DNA from: Pseudobutyrivibrio sp.
GTDB lineage: Bacteria > Bacillota > Clostridia > Lachnospirales > Lachnospiraceae
Assembly (NCBI RefSeq): GCF_015057185.1
Contig: NZ_SVEV01000015.1
Span: 1-64,000, forward strand
Direction of reading: 5' to 3'
DNA: 64,000 nucleotides
Part shown: positions 7,514 to 16,486 of the stretch, in pieces
Numbering within the stretch: the stretch's first letter is position 1
Layout: every line of letters starts with the position of its first letter
Notes under the pieces: model-generated
Seen by the model: only the letters and a program-made list of their open reading frames with translations
Told to the model about the DNA's origin: nothing
The model's database searches: none
Program-made: the position numbers and the translations under genes

Positions 7514-8353
7514 TTAAAGTAAAGCGTTGTAAATATCTCGCTTACTAACTCCTCTGTCCTTTGCAACTGCCTTCATTGCGTCCTTTTTATCCATTCCCTG
7601 AGCTAAGTACATATCCATGTGCTCCTGAATGCTCATATCTTCGAAAGCAGCCCTAGCCTCCTCGATAACCTCGGCCTTTGATTTGCCAGCAATGACGAGA
7701 ACATACTCGCCTCTAGGTTCCTTGGTCTCGTAGGATTTTAATGCTCCACCTATGGTAGTCTTCTCTTTTTCCTCATGCTTTTTAGTAAGCTCTCGGCATA
7801 AAGTAATTCCTCTATCCTCACCAAGCACCTGAGCTAACTCCTTCAGTGTGCCAATTAGGTGATGAGGCGCCTCATAAATGATGATTGTCCTAGTTTCATT
7901 TTTAGTCTCTTCTAGGACTCTACGACGTTCCTTTTTGTCTTTTGGTAAAAATGCCTCAAAAGCAAAGCGTCTGCAGGCCTGTCCCGACATTGTTACTGCT
8001 GTGATACATGCAGCTGGGCCCGGCACTGAAGTAACCTCGATTCCTGCCTCGTAACACATTGCCACAAGCTCTTCTCCAGGATCTGAGATACCCGGTGTAC
8101 CTGCATCTGTGATAACAGCAATGTTCTGCCCATCTCTAAGCTTGGCAATCAGCTGGATAGCCTTGTCCACCTTGTTAAACTCATGATAGCTAGTCATTGG
8201 TGTATCTATCTCAAAATGATTAAGTAGCTTTATTGAATTTCTAGTATCTTCTGCTGCAATCAAATCAACCTCTTTGAGAATTCTGACTGCTCTAAAGGTC
8301 ATATCCTCTAGGTTTCCGATTGGGGTGGCAACTAAATAAAGTGTTCCGCTCAT
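7514..8353 (-). CDS. rsmI: 16S rRNA (cytidine-1402-2'-O)-methyltransferase
   Basis: 279 aa, the usual size. It begins with GTLYLVATPIGNLEDMTFRAV, the SAM-binding signature of the tetrapyrrole-methylase-like RsmI family, followed by AAEDTRNS, TDAGTPGISDPG and the family C-terminus. It methylates the ribose of C1402 in the decoding centre. Start and upstream stop overlap as TAATG with trmN6, indicating translational coupling. Confidence 0.95.
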   Translation of the reverse strand: MSGTLYLVATPIGNLEDMTFRAVRILKEVDLIAAEDTRNSIKLLNHFEIDTPMTSYHEFNKVDKAIQLIAKLRDGQNIAVITDAGTPGISDPGEELVAMCYEAGIEVTSVPGPAACITAVTMSGQACRRFAFEAFLPKDKKERRRVLEETKNETRTIIIYEAPHHLIGTLKELAQVLGEDRGITLCRELTKKHEEKEKTTIGGALKSYETKEPRGEYVLVIAGKSKAEVIEEARAAFEDMSIQEHMDMYLAQGMDKKDAMKAVAKDRGVSKRDIYNALL

Positions 8354-9102
8354 TATCTCTCCATAATCATACCGTAAATATCGTATATCTCTTTGGTGTA
8401 TTGACCTGGGCTGTCATAAACAATAAGTGGTGCCTCCACTGTAAGCTGAGGACCGCCGCCCTTTACACCCTCAATTAAAACCATATTTGGTTCCTTGTCC
8501 ACAAATGGATAAACAAGCCTCATGCGCTTTGGCTCTAGCTTGTACTGTCTCATAAGTGTAATAATCTCCACCAACCTGAATGGTCGATGAACAAAATAAC
8601 ATCTGCCCATTTGCTTAAGCACTGCTGAGGTCTCCCTGATTACATCCTCTAGAGAACATAGCAGCTCGTGCCTCGCTATAGCCTTTGCATCATTTGGATT
8701 CTTAAGCCCATGATGATTGGTCATATATGGTGGATTACTAGTGACAACATTCATGCTAGCCTTGCCAAAAAGCTTTGAGGCTTCCTTGATGTCACCTTCT
8801 ATTATATCAATTTTGTCCTGCAAATTATTAAGTAAAACAGAGCGATTTGCCATCTCAGCGCTTTCTGGCTGAATCTCAAGTCCCGTAAAATGTGCACCAT
8901 CAGTTTTAGCCTCAAGCAAAATTGGCAAAATACCAGTTCCTGTTCCTAAATCAAGTGCAACCTCACCCTCTTTTACCTTTGCAAAGCTTGATAGCAAGAC
9001 AGCATCCATGCCAAAACAGAATTTGTCAGGATGCTGAATAATTTTGTAGTCATTTATTTGCAGGTCATCTACTCGCTCATCAGAGCGCACAAGATTTTCC
9101 AT
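8353..9102 (-). CDS. trmN6: tRNA1(Val) (adenine-37-N6)-methyltransferase-like
   Basis: 249 aa. A Rossmann methyltransferase with DLGTGTGILPILL (SAM motif I, about 47-59) and NPPYM (motif IV of N6-adenine methylases). The N-terminal QHPDKFCFGMDAVLLSSFA segment is typical of TrmN6/YabB. It overlaps both neighbours by one base (TAATG). Its place beside ricT and rsmI matches the Bacillus subtilis yaaT-yabB-yabC order. The exact tRNA target is inferred from the family. Confidence 0.9.
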   Translation of the reverse strand: MENLVRSDERVDDLQINDYKIIQHPDKFCFGMDAVLLSSFAKVKEGEVALDLGTGTGILPILLEAKTDGAHFTGLEIQPESAEMANRSVLLNNLQDKIDIIEGDIKEASKLFGKASMNVVTSNPPYMTNHHGLKNPNDAKAIARHELLCSLEDVIRETSAVLKQMGRCYFVHRPFRLVEIITLMRQYKLEPKRMRLVYPFVDKEPNMVLIEGVKGGGPQLTVEAPLIVYDSPGQYTKEIYDIYGMIMER

Positions 9103-9980
9103 TAATTTTTATCCTCCAATTCAGCCAATTCCTTGGCCTCCTCCTTAGATACCTGTACCTTTTTCTTGCGAGGCTTGAACTTAAGCTCGCTAGTAGGATA
9201 CTCTTTGATTTCCTTTAAATCGCCATCCTCGAAAAGAACCTTTACTGTCTGGCGAAGTACATTAACTGACTGAACAATACCCTTGAAACCATCTGGTGTT
9301 GTAACAGTATCATTGATGCCAGGAAGTCTGCTGTTAAGGTACTCGTATGTCTCCTGCTCATTCTTAAGGCAGCACATAAGTCTACCGCAAAGTCCAGAAA
9401 TCTTTGTAGGATTCAAAGAAAGGTTCTGCTCCTTTGCCATCTTGATAGATACTGGCACGAAATCAGTCAAGTAGCTCTTGCAGCAAAGCTCTCTACCACA
9501 AATACCGATACCGCCCATTAGCTTTGTCTCATCACGAACTCCAATCTGACGAAGCTCGATACGTGTATGGAATACTGCTGCAAGGTCTTTAACAAGCTCG
9601 CGGAAATCTATACGTCCGTCTGCTGTAAAATAGAAAATAAGCTTATTGTTGTCAAAAGTATACTCAGCTCCAACAAGCTTCATATCAAGCTCGCGCTTTG
9701 CGATTTTCTCTTCGCAAATCTTCATAGCCTCTTTTTCTTTTTCAACATTTTTCTCAGCCTTTTTAACATCCTCGTCAGATGCTTTTCTCATGATTTTCTT
9801 GATAGGTCCTGGAACCTCATCATCAGAGATTTCTTTATCTACAAGTAAAACTGTTCCAATTTCAACACCGCGAACTGTTTCAACAATAACCTGATCATCA
9901 CGCTTGAGCTCTACTCCAGCTGGATCAAAATAATATACTTTTCCGCCGCCTCTAAAGCGCACGCCGATAACTTTTATCAT
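9102..9980 (-). CDS. ricT: PSP1 domain protein RicT/YaaT
   Basis: 292 aa. PSP1 family: the N-terminal KVIGVRFRGGGKVYYFDP segment, then the cysteine-rich core CGRELCCKS and CGRLMCCLKN. These cysteines match those that hold Fe-S clusters in the RicAFT complex, which aids RNase Y mRNA processing in Bacillus. The C-terminus (about 265-292) is Lys/Glu-rich. Its start codon overlaps the holB stop as ATGA. Confidence 0.93.
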   Translation of the reverse strand: MIKVIGVRFRGGGKVYYFDPAGVELKRDDQVIVETVRGVEIGTVLLVDKEISDDEVPGPIKKIMRKASDEDVKKAEKNVEKEKEAMKICEEKIAKRELDMKLVGAEYTFDNNKLIFYFTADGRIDFRELVKDLAAVFHTRIELRQIGVRDETKLMGGIGICGRELCCKSYLTDFVPVSIKMAKEQNLSLNPTKISGLCGRLMCCLKNEQETYEYLNSRLPGINDTVTTPDGFKGIVQSVNVLRQTVKVLFEDGDLKEIKEYPTSELKFKPRKKKVQVSKEEAKELAELEDKN

Positions 9981-11035
9981 CTAGTGTTCTCCTTCATTGC
10001 CTGTATAAGAAGCAAAATTGCCAAATCAAAATTGACATTTGCATTGAGTCTGGCTCTAGTCTCAGAAATGGTAGCTATAATTTGATTAATTCCATTATAG
10101 CTGCATGTCTGTGCCTGCTCATGAATATCATACAAATCTTCTTTAAAGATTATATTTCCATCATTCAATGTCGCTTTATATAATAGCACATCTCTGTACC
10201 AAAGGGTTATTAAATCTAGCATTTGGTCTATAAAACCCTGGAATTTCTCCCCTTCTGCAGCGTCCTCTTTCTTGTCTCGATCATTAAATTGTTTAATCTC
10301 GGCAACCTCAGAAGATATCTGAAACTCATCCATTTTGCCGACTTTTTTACAGAGAGACTCGACCTTGCCTTTAACCTCGTTAAAGTTTTCATCCCTAACA
10401 AGGGCAATAGCTTTCCCTACATTTCCCTGAGAAAATGTGGAAACCATCTCGGCCTGGTAATCAACAGACTCATACTTTTCCTGCAAAAGTCTTTTGATAC
10501 TTTCCTTTTCAACTGTCTTCATTTGAATTAAGACACAACGGGATAAAATGGTTTGCAAGAATGCATTGTGATTGGATGTCAAAAGAATAATAATTACATA
10601 CTCTGGTGGCTCCTCAATTGTTTTAAGAAGGGCATTTTGAGCCTGTGGATTCATTCTTTCTGCATCTTCAATAATATAGATTTTGAACTTTTTATAGTAA
10701 GGCTTTATATCAACATCATTAATCAGCTGTTCACGAATCTGGTCTACTGTAATATTTCTTTTGAACTTTTTGGTTTTGCTATCAAACTCTCTAGAAATAT
10801 AAATAACGTCTGTATTATTGTGACTTATTGTACGTGCACATGCTGGACACTCACCGCAGGCGTCATCACCTGGGTTTTCACACTGAAGCATTTGTGCAAA
10901 GGCTTCAGCCAACATCATTTTTCCAGAACCCTTTTCTCCGCTGAAAATATAGGCGTGACTATGTTTGCCTGTTTGTACTGCATTTGTAAGAAGACTTTTG
11001 GCGTCCTCTTGGCCTATAATATCTGCAAAGCTCAT
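9977..11035 (-). CDS. holB: DNA polymerase III delta' subunit
   Basis: 352 aa. Clamp-loader AAA+ ATPase fold with the opening FADIIGQEDAKSLL, Walker A GEKGSGKMML (about 33-42), a four-Cys zinc module (C52...CGECPAC) and the sensor-like LLTSNHNAFLQTILSRC. Delta' opens the beta ring with tau and delta to load it on primed DNA. It sits between yaaR and ricT, the conserved Firmicute order. Confidence 0.93.
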   Translation of the reverse strand: MSFADIIGQEDAKSLLTNAVQTGKHSHAYIFSGEKGSGKMMLAEAFAQMLQCENPGDDACGECPACARTISHNNTDVIYISREFDSKTKKFKRNITVDQIREQLINDVDIKPYYKKFKIYIIEDAERMNPQAQNALLKTIEEPPEYVIIILLTSNHNAFLQTILSRCVLIQMKTVEKESIKRLLQEKYESVDYQAEMVSTFSQGNVGKAIALVRDENFNEVKGKVESLCKKVGKMDEFQISSEVAEIKQFNDRDKKEDAAEGEKFQGFIDQMLDLITLWYRDVLLYKATLNDGNIIFKEDLYDIHEQAQTCSYNGINQIIATISETRARLNANVNFDLAILLLIQAMKENTR

Positions 11036-11050
11036 TAAAATTCTCCCAAA

Positions 11051-11491
11051 TCATGTGATGATATCTAAGAGCAAACCTCTGATTTCATCAACTCTATTTA
11101 AAATATCTATGTGATCTCTTTCGTCATTTACAAGTGCTGTTGCAAGCTCGTCCATTTTTTCATCAACAAGCTTTATCATGCCGTAAACTCTGTGGCGACC
11201 TCGCCTATCTAAGAAATTTTCTCGCGAAAACTTGTGGCTACGATTTACTACCTCGTTTAAAAAGTCTTTTACCAATCCACGGTATCGCTTCATGTCGCGA
11301 ATATCCATATGCTCTGATAAAAGTTTGCCCTGTGTAGCAATATCATTCATCAAATTAGTTAGCTTTTCCTGTAAGTCTGCATCGTCAATTGCTGCAGCCA
11401 AAGTGAATTTGAATGTATCATCTACTGGCGCTTTGGCTGTTGTAGCTTCTGTCTGTTGAACTTGATTAACATCACTTACTCTAATATCCAT
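11051..11491 (-). CDS. yaaR: YaaR family protein (DUF327)
   Basis: 146 aa, helical, with the family core around [20 protein letters not shown] and the C-terminal [17 protein letters not shown]. Conserved in Firmicutes beside holB; the molecular function is unknown. It lies 4 bases after the kinase gene and 15 bases before holB, so it is part of the cluster transcript. Confidence 0.88.
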   Translation of the reverse strand: MDIRVSDVNQVQQTEATTAKAPVDDTFKFTLAAAIDDADLQEKLTNLMNDIATQGKLLSEHMDIRDMKRYRGLVKDFLNEVVNRSHKFSRENFLDRRGRHRVYGMIKLVDEKMDELATALVNDERDHIDILNRVDEIRGLLLDIIT

Positions 11492-11495
11492 AAGC

Positions 11496-12083
11496 TCACC
11501 TACCGTTAATAAATGCTGCTATTCTATCACTGGTAATTAAACTGTCATCATCGTTATTAAATACGTTTGTAATTCTGGCCTTTTCAAGATTTTCTGGAGA
11601 AAAATCCTGCTGGTCAGCTAAATAACGTCTACACATCTCTTCAAATTTTGGATGCTCCTGTAGCTTTTCTCGCTCCAAAGCTCTTGTGAGGCGTGTACCA
11701 TCATCTACTTCTATATATATCGGAATAACATTGTCCTCACCGTAGTAGTCTCGTATTTTTACAAAGCTTTCTACGGTTCCGATAATCAAGTAATCGTGAT
11801 TTGCTAAATCTATACTGCCATCATCCACTGTAAAATAGAACCATGGCCCATGAATTGTGTCGTACTTTCGGATTTCGATTACCTTTCCTGCTTCTATCAA
11901 TCTGTCTTTCTCCTGAACAGAAACGAAATTGTACTCTTCCCCTGGTTTTTCATGACTCCTGATAGGGCGTGTTGTATAGGATACAATTGTTTTTAAATTA
12001 ATATCTTCCCTCTCAAGCAAAAGCTTAAATATTGTGTCTTTTCCTGATGAGCTTTTGCCCATTATGCAATAAATACGTCCCAT
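11496..12083 (-). CDS. Guanylate kinase-like protein in the tmk position
   Basis: 195 aa. P-loop GKSSSGKDT (about 9-17) and [19 protein letters not shown], which correspond to the Walker A and GMP-binding segments of guanylate kinase. The middle ([11 protein letters not shown]) and the lid diverge from canonical Gmk. In Bacillus the equivalent slot between the decarboxylase gene and yaaR holds thymidylate kinase. This protein lacks Tmk motifs such as the DR(Y/F) signature. It is probably a nucleotide kinase paralogue; the substrate is uncertain. Confidence 0.75.
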   Translation of the reverse strand: MGRIYCIMGKSSSGKDTIFKLLLEREDINLKTIVSYTTRPIRSHEKPGEEYNFVSVQEKDRLIEAGKVIEIRKYDTIHGPWFYFTVDDGSIDLANHDYLIIGTVESFVKIRDYYGEDNVIPIYIEVDDGTRLTRALEREKLQEHPKFEEMCRRYLADQQDFSPENLEKARITNVFNNDDDSLITSDRIAAFINGR

Positions 12084-12129
12084 TATTTCCTCTTCATATT
12101 TTAATAATTTTAGTATAATTCACAAACCC

Positions 12130-13509
12130 TTAATTGACAACGGAAACCCCATTTCCGCTTAAGCCTGTAACATGAATTCCAACATTCTTTGCTTTTTTGA
12201 TTAATTCCAAAGCTTCTGTGGTGATTAATTCTCCCGGAACCAGCACTGGCGCTCCCGGTGGATAAAGGCAAACCATTGCCGCCGAAACATGATTAATAGA
12301 ATCTTGTAAATCTATTACCCTTGAACCCTTGGCCTTTGCCTCAAACATTTCCATTTTCTTGGTTGACCTGATGTAAATGCTTGGAAATTCAAATGTACCT
12401 AGCTCTAGACTTTTATCAATTTCTATTAGGGCATTTGCTAGCCTATCAAATCCAGTCTTCGTATCCATAACACTGGTCATTGCCAAAACATAAGCAAAGC
12501 TGGACATTTCAGTTTCAAGTTCATATTTTTCTCTAAGAATTCTGGCAAGTTCAATACCTGTGACATTTGTCTGTCTGGTTGAAATAATTATTTTCCCTGG
12601 GTCCTTGATTTCACTATCTTCATCAACGACCTTTAGATGCTTTAGTTCTCCACATTTACTATAGAAATCCTTCAAGTTTTCCACATAGTTATCAAAGGAA
12701 TCCACGCTTTTTTCCAGATAATCCAAGCATTCACTTACCGAATTCATCAACACATAGGAAGGCGAACTAGTTTCAAAAATATCTAGTGCTTCTCGAATTT
12801 TTCTTCCATCAGCTATTTTGCCCTTTATGTGAAGCGCTGCCGTTTGAGTAAGACTTGGCAATGTTTTGTGCAAGCTTTGCACGGTTATATCTGCAAACTC
12901 AGTTGCCCTATGCTTAAATTCACTATGAAATCCTAAATGGGCACCGTGGGCAGCATCTACTATAAGGCATATATTTTTCTCATGGCATATCTTTGCGATA
13001 ATCTCCAGGTTGGTATGATAACCTTCATAGGTTGGACTTGTTATTACAACAGCCTTTGCATCTGTATTTTCCTGCAATGCCTTTTCAACCATTTCTGGAG
13101 TTACAGCTTCATAAATTCCCTGTTCATCAAGCTTTGGATTTAAATATTCTACCTTTAGATTTCGAATCATCGCCCCATTATAAACACTTCTATGGGAATT
13201 TCGTTGGATGATAATTTTATCTTCCTCTTGGCAAGCAGCGTATATTGCAGCCAAGTTTCCAACTGTAGAGCCACCTACTAAAATAAAGCTTTCGTCTGCC
13301 CCAAAGAGCCTTGCCATTTTTTCCTGTTCACCAGCAATGACATCACTAGGGTCATGTAAATCATCCACACCCTCAACCTCTGTCATATCAATCTTGTATA
13401 CTCCATCAAGATTTCTCTTGTGCCCCGGCATGTGAAATGGGTACATATTTGACTTGGAATATTCGTCTAGAGTTTTCTTTAGGTTCATATTTTGCTTTGT
13501 TACTTTCAT
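12130..13509 (-). CDS. PLP-dependent Orn/Lys/Arg decarboxylase-family protein
   Basis: 459 aa. Fold-type I PLP enzyme of the SpeA/YaaO family: the N-terminal MYPFHMPGHKRN, ITSPTYEGYHTNL, DAAHGAHLGFH, and VQSLHKTLPSLTQTA, where K is the Schiff-base lysine. The C-terminal YPPGAPVLVPGE is diagnostic. It likely decarboxylates arginine or lysine to make polyamine precursors; which one cannot be read from sequence. It heads the holB-ricT cluster, and the divergent MobA-like gene starts 47 bases away. Confidence 0.9.
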   Translation of the reverse strand: MKVTKQNMNLKKTLDEYSKSNMYPFHMPGHKRNLDGVYKIDMTEVEGVDDLHDPSDVIAGEQEKMARLFGADESFILVGGSTVGNLAAIYAACQEEDKIIIQRNSHRSVYNGAMIRNLKVEYLNPKLDEQGIYEAVTPEMVEKALQENTDAKAVVITSPTYEGYHTNLEIIAKICHEKNICLIVDAAHGAHLGFHSEFKHRATEFADITVQSLHKTLPSLTQTAALHIKGKIADGRKIREALDIFETSSPSYVLMNSVSECLDYLEKSVDSFDNYVENLKDFYSKCGELKHLKVVDEDSEIKDPGKIIISTRQTNVTGIELARILREKYELETEMSSFAYVLAMTSVMDTKTGFDRLANALIEIDKSLELGTFEFPSIYIRSTKKMEMFEAKAKGSRVIDLQDSINHVSAAMVCLYPPGAPVLVPGELITTEALELIKKAKNVGIHVTGLSGNGVSVVN

Positions 13510-13556
13510 TTTACTTACTTTATTTATATAATATTTGTAATCTACAGGAGGTTGGC

Positions 13557-14171
13557 ATGAATAGAACTTTAGTTATACTTTGCGGCGGAGACAGCTCACG
13601 AATGGGCACAAAGAAAGCCCTCTTACCATTTGAAGATAAGACTATGGTTGAATACATTTATAATAAATTCTCACCATATTTCGATAAAATCTATCTTTCT
13701 GTAAATCAGAGAGGTGATTTGGCGCACCTAAATCTCGATGCTACAGAGATTCCAGATATTTCTAGAAATGCCGGCCCTTACGGTGCGATTCTATCTAGTC
13801 TTACTATGATGTCAGGTAAAAAAGCCTTTTTCATGTCTGTTGATACACCTTTTATGGATCCACGTATTGCGGTATATCTCTATGATCATTCCGATGATTA
13901 CGACATCACCACCTTTAATTTTAGTGATGACAATCTAACTATCTGCGGTGTTCTTAGCAAAAAATGTATTGGTACTCTATTTAAAGGTATCTTCTACAAG
14001 CGCGCAAATCTTAGTTTTATTTTGAATCGTTGCAACACAAATATTATCGATATGGAAGAAATCCAGGATATTTCTGTGGTTTCCATGGAGCAACAATTCT
14101 ACAAAGTTAATGATAGAAATTCCTACTACTATGCTGTTTTCTCTATCCTCAAGCACAACTTTGTATGCTAA
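13557..14171 (+). CDS. MobA-like NTP transferase
   Basis: 204 aa from the ATG at 13557, chosen because CAGGAGG (13544-13550) lies 6 bases upstream; a longer reading frame begins inside the divergent gene. N-terminal LVILCGGDSSRMGTKKALLPF is the nucleotidyltransferase signature (GG-x-SxRMGxxKA) of molybdenum cofactor guanylyltransferases, with GPYGAILSSL and SVDTPFM following. No other molybdopterin gene is near. The stop overlaps the convergent 14168 gene by 4 bases. It may transfer a different nucleotide. Confidence 0.75.
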   Translation: MNRTLVILCGGDSSRMGTKKALLPFEDKTMVEYIYNKFSPYFDKIYLSVNQRGDLAHLNLDATEIPDISRNAGPYGAILSSLTMMSGKKAFFMSVDTPFMDPRIAVYLYDHSDDYDITTFNFSDDNLTICGVLSKKCIGTLFKGIFYKRANLSFILNRCNTNIIDMEEIQDISVVSMEQQFYKVNDRNSYYYAVFSILKHNFVC

Positions 14172-15031
14172 TCTAGGAATCGTTTTAGCTGCGGCATCCA
14201 ATCACCCAAGAAGACTACATTGTCTCTAATTGCCTGCCAAATAGGTCTTATAAAGTTAATGAGACAAATATTAACGTCTTCCCATTTTGGTTCAGACTTT
14301 TTCTTTTGGCGTAACTCTACTTTCCATTTTCTTTTCATGTAGGTATAGTCCTTATATTCTTCGAGCATTTTTATTCTTGAATCATCTAAAGAAACTCCAC
14401 GCTCTTCCATTAATTGAGCCACTCGCTCTTTTACCTTTCGACCATTTACTGGATGAGTGGTAAGAATTCTATAGGCTTCGTAATAATGGTCCATGTCATT
14501 TATTAATTCTAATTTTTCGATTATTTCAATTAGGTGTTTGCTTAGCTCTTCTTCCTTTGGATTAGTAAGAACAATTACATTTCTATTTTCATAGGCTGTT
14601 AGCTTTAGATCCATTTTTTCTGGCTCATGGGCAGCTCTATGCTTTTCAAAATAAATCTGAAGAGGAATGTACATTTCATCAACAGTTATCTTAAGGTGAA
14701 TTACTCCCTCCTCAACGGAGCCGTTTACAGCAAATCCTTCTAATGCAGCCTTTGCCATGATTTCTTTTAGAATATCACGCATATATAGAACTGCCATTTT
14801 CTCATCTAGGTCTCTTACATACTCATAATAAATATTGCCTATGCATAAGTCCCTGTAAATATCTGGATTGAAATCCGAGGTATTGCATAGATATAGCTCG
14901 TTACAATATTTCCCGTCAGCAATAAGACCTATGATGATTTCAGCAACTGCTGCAGATAATAAATTTTTAAAAGGAATATTAAGTTGTTCTGATTTTTCCT
15001 TTATCTTAAATCTATTAATCATTATAGCCAC
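14168..15031 (-). CDS. AbiEii-like protein lacking the nucleotidyltransferase signature
   Basis: 287 aa. Position (second gene, overlapping an AbiEi-type antitoxin gene by 10 bases), size, and the C-terminal helical block (ELSKHLIEIIEKLELINDMD then YYEAYRIL, about 155-190) match the toxin half of AbiE systems. However, the GG-S/T...D-x-D metal-binding motif expected near residues 35-60 is absent; that segment reads ELYLCNTSDFNPD. It is therefore either a catalytically inactive relative or an unrelated partner that took the same place. Assignment is inferred from context. Confidence 0.5.
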   Translation of the reverse strand: MAIMINRFKIKEKSEQLNIPFKNLLSAAVAEIIIGLIADGKYCNELYLCNTSDFNPDIYRDLCIGNIYYEYVRDLDEKMAVLYMRDILKEIMAKAALEGFAVNGSVEEGVIHLKITVDEMYIPLQIYFEKHRAAHEPEKMDLKLTAYENRNVIVLTNPKEEELSKHLIEIIEKLELINDMDHYYEAYRILTTHPVNGRKVKERVAQLMEERGVSLDDSRIKMLEEYKDYTYMKRKWKVELRQKKKSEPKWEDVNICLINFIRPIWQAIRDNVVFLGDWMPQLKRFLD

Positions 15032-15654
15032 ACACCTACCATGTTCTGCACTTTCTTAAGGACCTTACGTTCCTTTGCATACTCCATCAATTTGGCTACA
15101 TCCTTTTTTTCATCCATAATGTAAGCCCAAACGCCTTTTTTGAAATCCTCTCTATCAACCTTTTCCTGATATTTTAGATAATCACAAATTAAGCGTTCCT
15201 TTGTGTATATCTTCATTTTCCCACCGGCAAACTCTGTCTCGGTAACACCAAGCTCCAAGACCTCAGGCTCAGTATAGTAAGGAACTACAATTGGGTAATC
15301 TATATTGAATCTTGATTTGCTTGTATTTTTGTTAATGGCAACATTCCACTTGTAAGGTCTATCCTTCAAGTAGCCATACACATACATGGCGGTTTCCATT
15401 GTAAGAATTCCGTCCTCGCCAAACAATTTCAAAATCCACTGATCCTCTGTGCATTCAAAATACTTGGTTGTATAATAGCCACTTTTTACTCTAATTAAAT
15501 AGCCTTCCTCTACAAATGTAAGGACTCTGCGATAATCAACTCCAAGAGCTTCTATTTCGCTAGTTTTCACTAGTCCCCCATTGTTTTCAACCAAGTCATT
15601 AATCTGTTCTAACTGGTATTGCTTTTTTTCGTCACGAGATAATAGCATTTCCAT
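15022..15654 (-). CDS. AbiEi-type antitoxin / winged-helix regulator
   Basis: 210 aa from the ATG at 15654, chosen because AATAGGAGTG sits 6 bases upstream; a TTG further up (15714) lies inside the promoter. Residues about 15-60 form the winged helix typical of AbiEi antitoxins (GGLVKTSEIEALGVDYRR, then GYLIRVKSGYYTT). The C-terminal half matches the family (KERLICDYLKY, then DREDFKKGVWAYI). AbiEi represses its operon and antagonises AbiEii in type IV systems. The promoter 15725-15697 is immediately upstream. Confidence 0.8.
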   Translation of the reverse strand: MEMLLSRDEKKQYQLEQINDLVENNGGLVKTSEIEALGVDYRRVLTFVEEGYLIRVKSGYYTTKYFECTEDQWILKLFGEDGILTMETAMYVYGYLKDRPYKWNVAINKNTSKSRFNIDYPIVVPYYTEPEVLELGVTETEFAGGKMKIYTKERLICDYLKYQEKVDREDFKKGVWAYIMDEKKDVAKLMEYAKERKVLKKVQNMVGVWL

Positions 15655-15696
15655 TTTTTCCACTCCTATTCCTTTGGCGAGGTAATTATTGATGTA

Positions 15697-15725
15697 ATTA
15701 TCCCATTCTATCAATTATCTGTCAA
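15697..15725 (-). promoter_or_regulatory. Promoter of the AbiE-like operon
   Basis: On the minus strand -35 TTGACA (15725-15720), a 17-base spacer and -10 GATAAT (15702-15697), 43 bases before the chosen ATG. The near repeats GATAATTGATAGAATGG and GATAATTAC around the -10 may be regulator contacts. Confidence 0.65.
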
Positions 15726-15846
15726 TTCTTGGTGCCTGGTTTTTCCTTGAATATTAGCCCTTTAGCAATTATTTGTCTTTAGATGTCTTACATTTTGTCT
15801 TATAATATTATTAGTTCAATTGATTTTGTCTTTTAAGGGGGGAGTT

Positions 15847-16359
15847 ATGTCTGAATCAACTATTACTCTTAGAAAAAATCCATCTCGCAAGGAATGTGAA
15901 AATGTAATAAAGAAAATACTCATGACAGAGGTTCTTGAACGTGGCACCAATGAACACTTCAAAAGCGCTTCTGATTTTATGAGCTATTTTCAATCGCTCT
16001 ATCCTGCAAGTAGCAGTTTAACTAAACAGGTTCAACGTGCAGTGAAGGCACTTAATATGCCAAAGGATGAGCGCGGATATTTTATTATTAATAAAACCGA
16101 GGCACAGCTAAATCAAGATAAGGAAATTGCTTTTTTAATGAGTAAGTGCAATGCCAGCTTGGTTCCTTTGGAAGAATATGAAACTGTTTTTTTGAAAGCT
16201 AGCGGTCAGTATCTAGATTATCTGTTTCAACTACTTTGCGAATCAGAAACCTTTGCAGATAAAATAATCACTATGATCAAGACTTCTAATGGTGTTATAT
16301 TGTATACGAATAATAAACATCAATTAGAAATAATGATTAATAGTCTGATAAATAGATAA
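15847..16359 (+). CDS. Hypothetical protein, faintly ArgR-like
   Basis: 170 aa from the ATG at 15847, with AGGGGGGAG ending 3 bases upstream. Secondary structure suggests an N-terminal winged helix (about 20-85: conserved helix pattern then ERGYFIINK as the wing). A small alpha/beta C-terminal part has the layout of ArgR (V-x-L...GQYLDYLFQLL...IITMIKTSNGVILYTNN). The characteristic ArgR arginine-binding GTIAGDDT motif is not present. I would call it a possible transcription factor, not an arginine repressor. Confidence 0.5.
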   Translation: MSESTITLRKNPSRKECENVIKKILMTEVLERGTNEHFKSASDFMSYFQSLYPASSSLTKQVQRAVKALNMPKDERGYFIINKTEAQLNQDKEIAFLMSKCNASLVPLEEYETVFLKASGQYLDYLFQLLCESETFADKIITMIKTSNGVILYTNNKHQLEIMINSLINR

Positions 16360-16403
16360 TTTGTTTTTCTAAACATGAAAATATTTTCGCGGTCTACAAT
16401 AAA

Positions 16404-16446
16404 AAAGAACGACAGTATTTAGATTAATCACTGTCGTTCTTTTATT
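16404..16446. terminator. Bidirectional terminator between convergent genes
   Basis: A perfect GAACGACAGT / ACTGTCGTTC stem flanked by A-rich sequence on the left and TTTTATTATTTTG on the right terminates both the 15847 gene and the convergent carboxypeptidase gene. A nearby 13-bp palindrome (GACAATTATTGTC, 16473-16485) precedes the carboxypeptidase stop. Confidence 0.8.
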
Positions 16447-16486
16447 ATTTTGTCGTTATTATAAATATGTAAGACAATTATTGTCG

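Noticed and set aside
15847-16359. Firm call as arginine repressor
   Set aside because: The GTIAGDDT-type arginine site is missing and only the general domain order fits.
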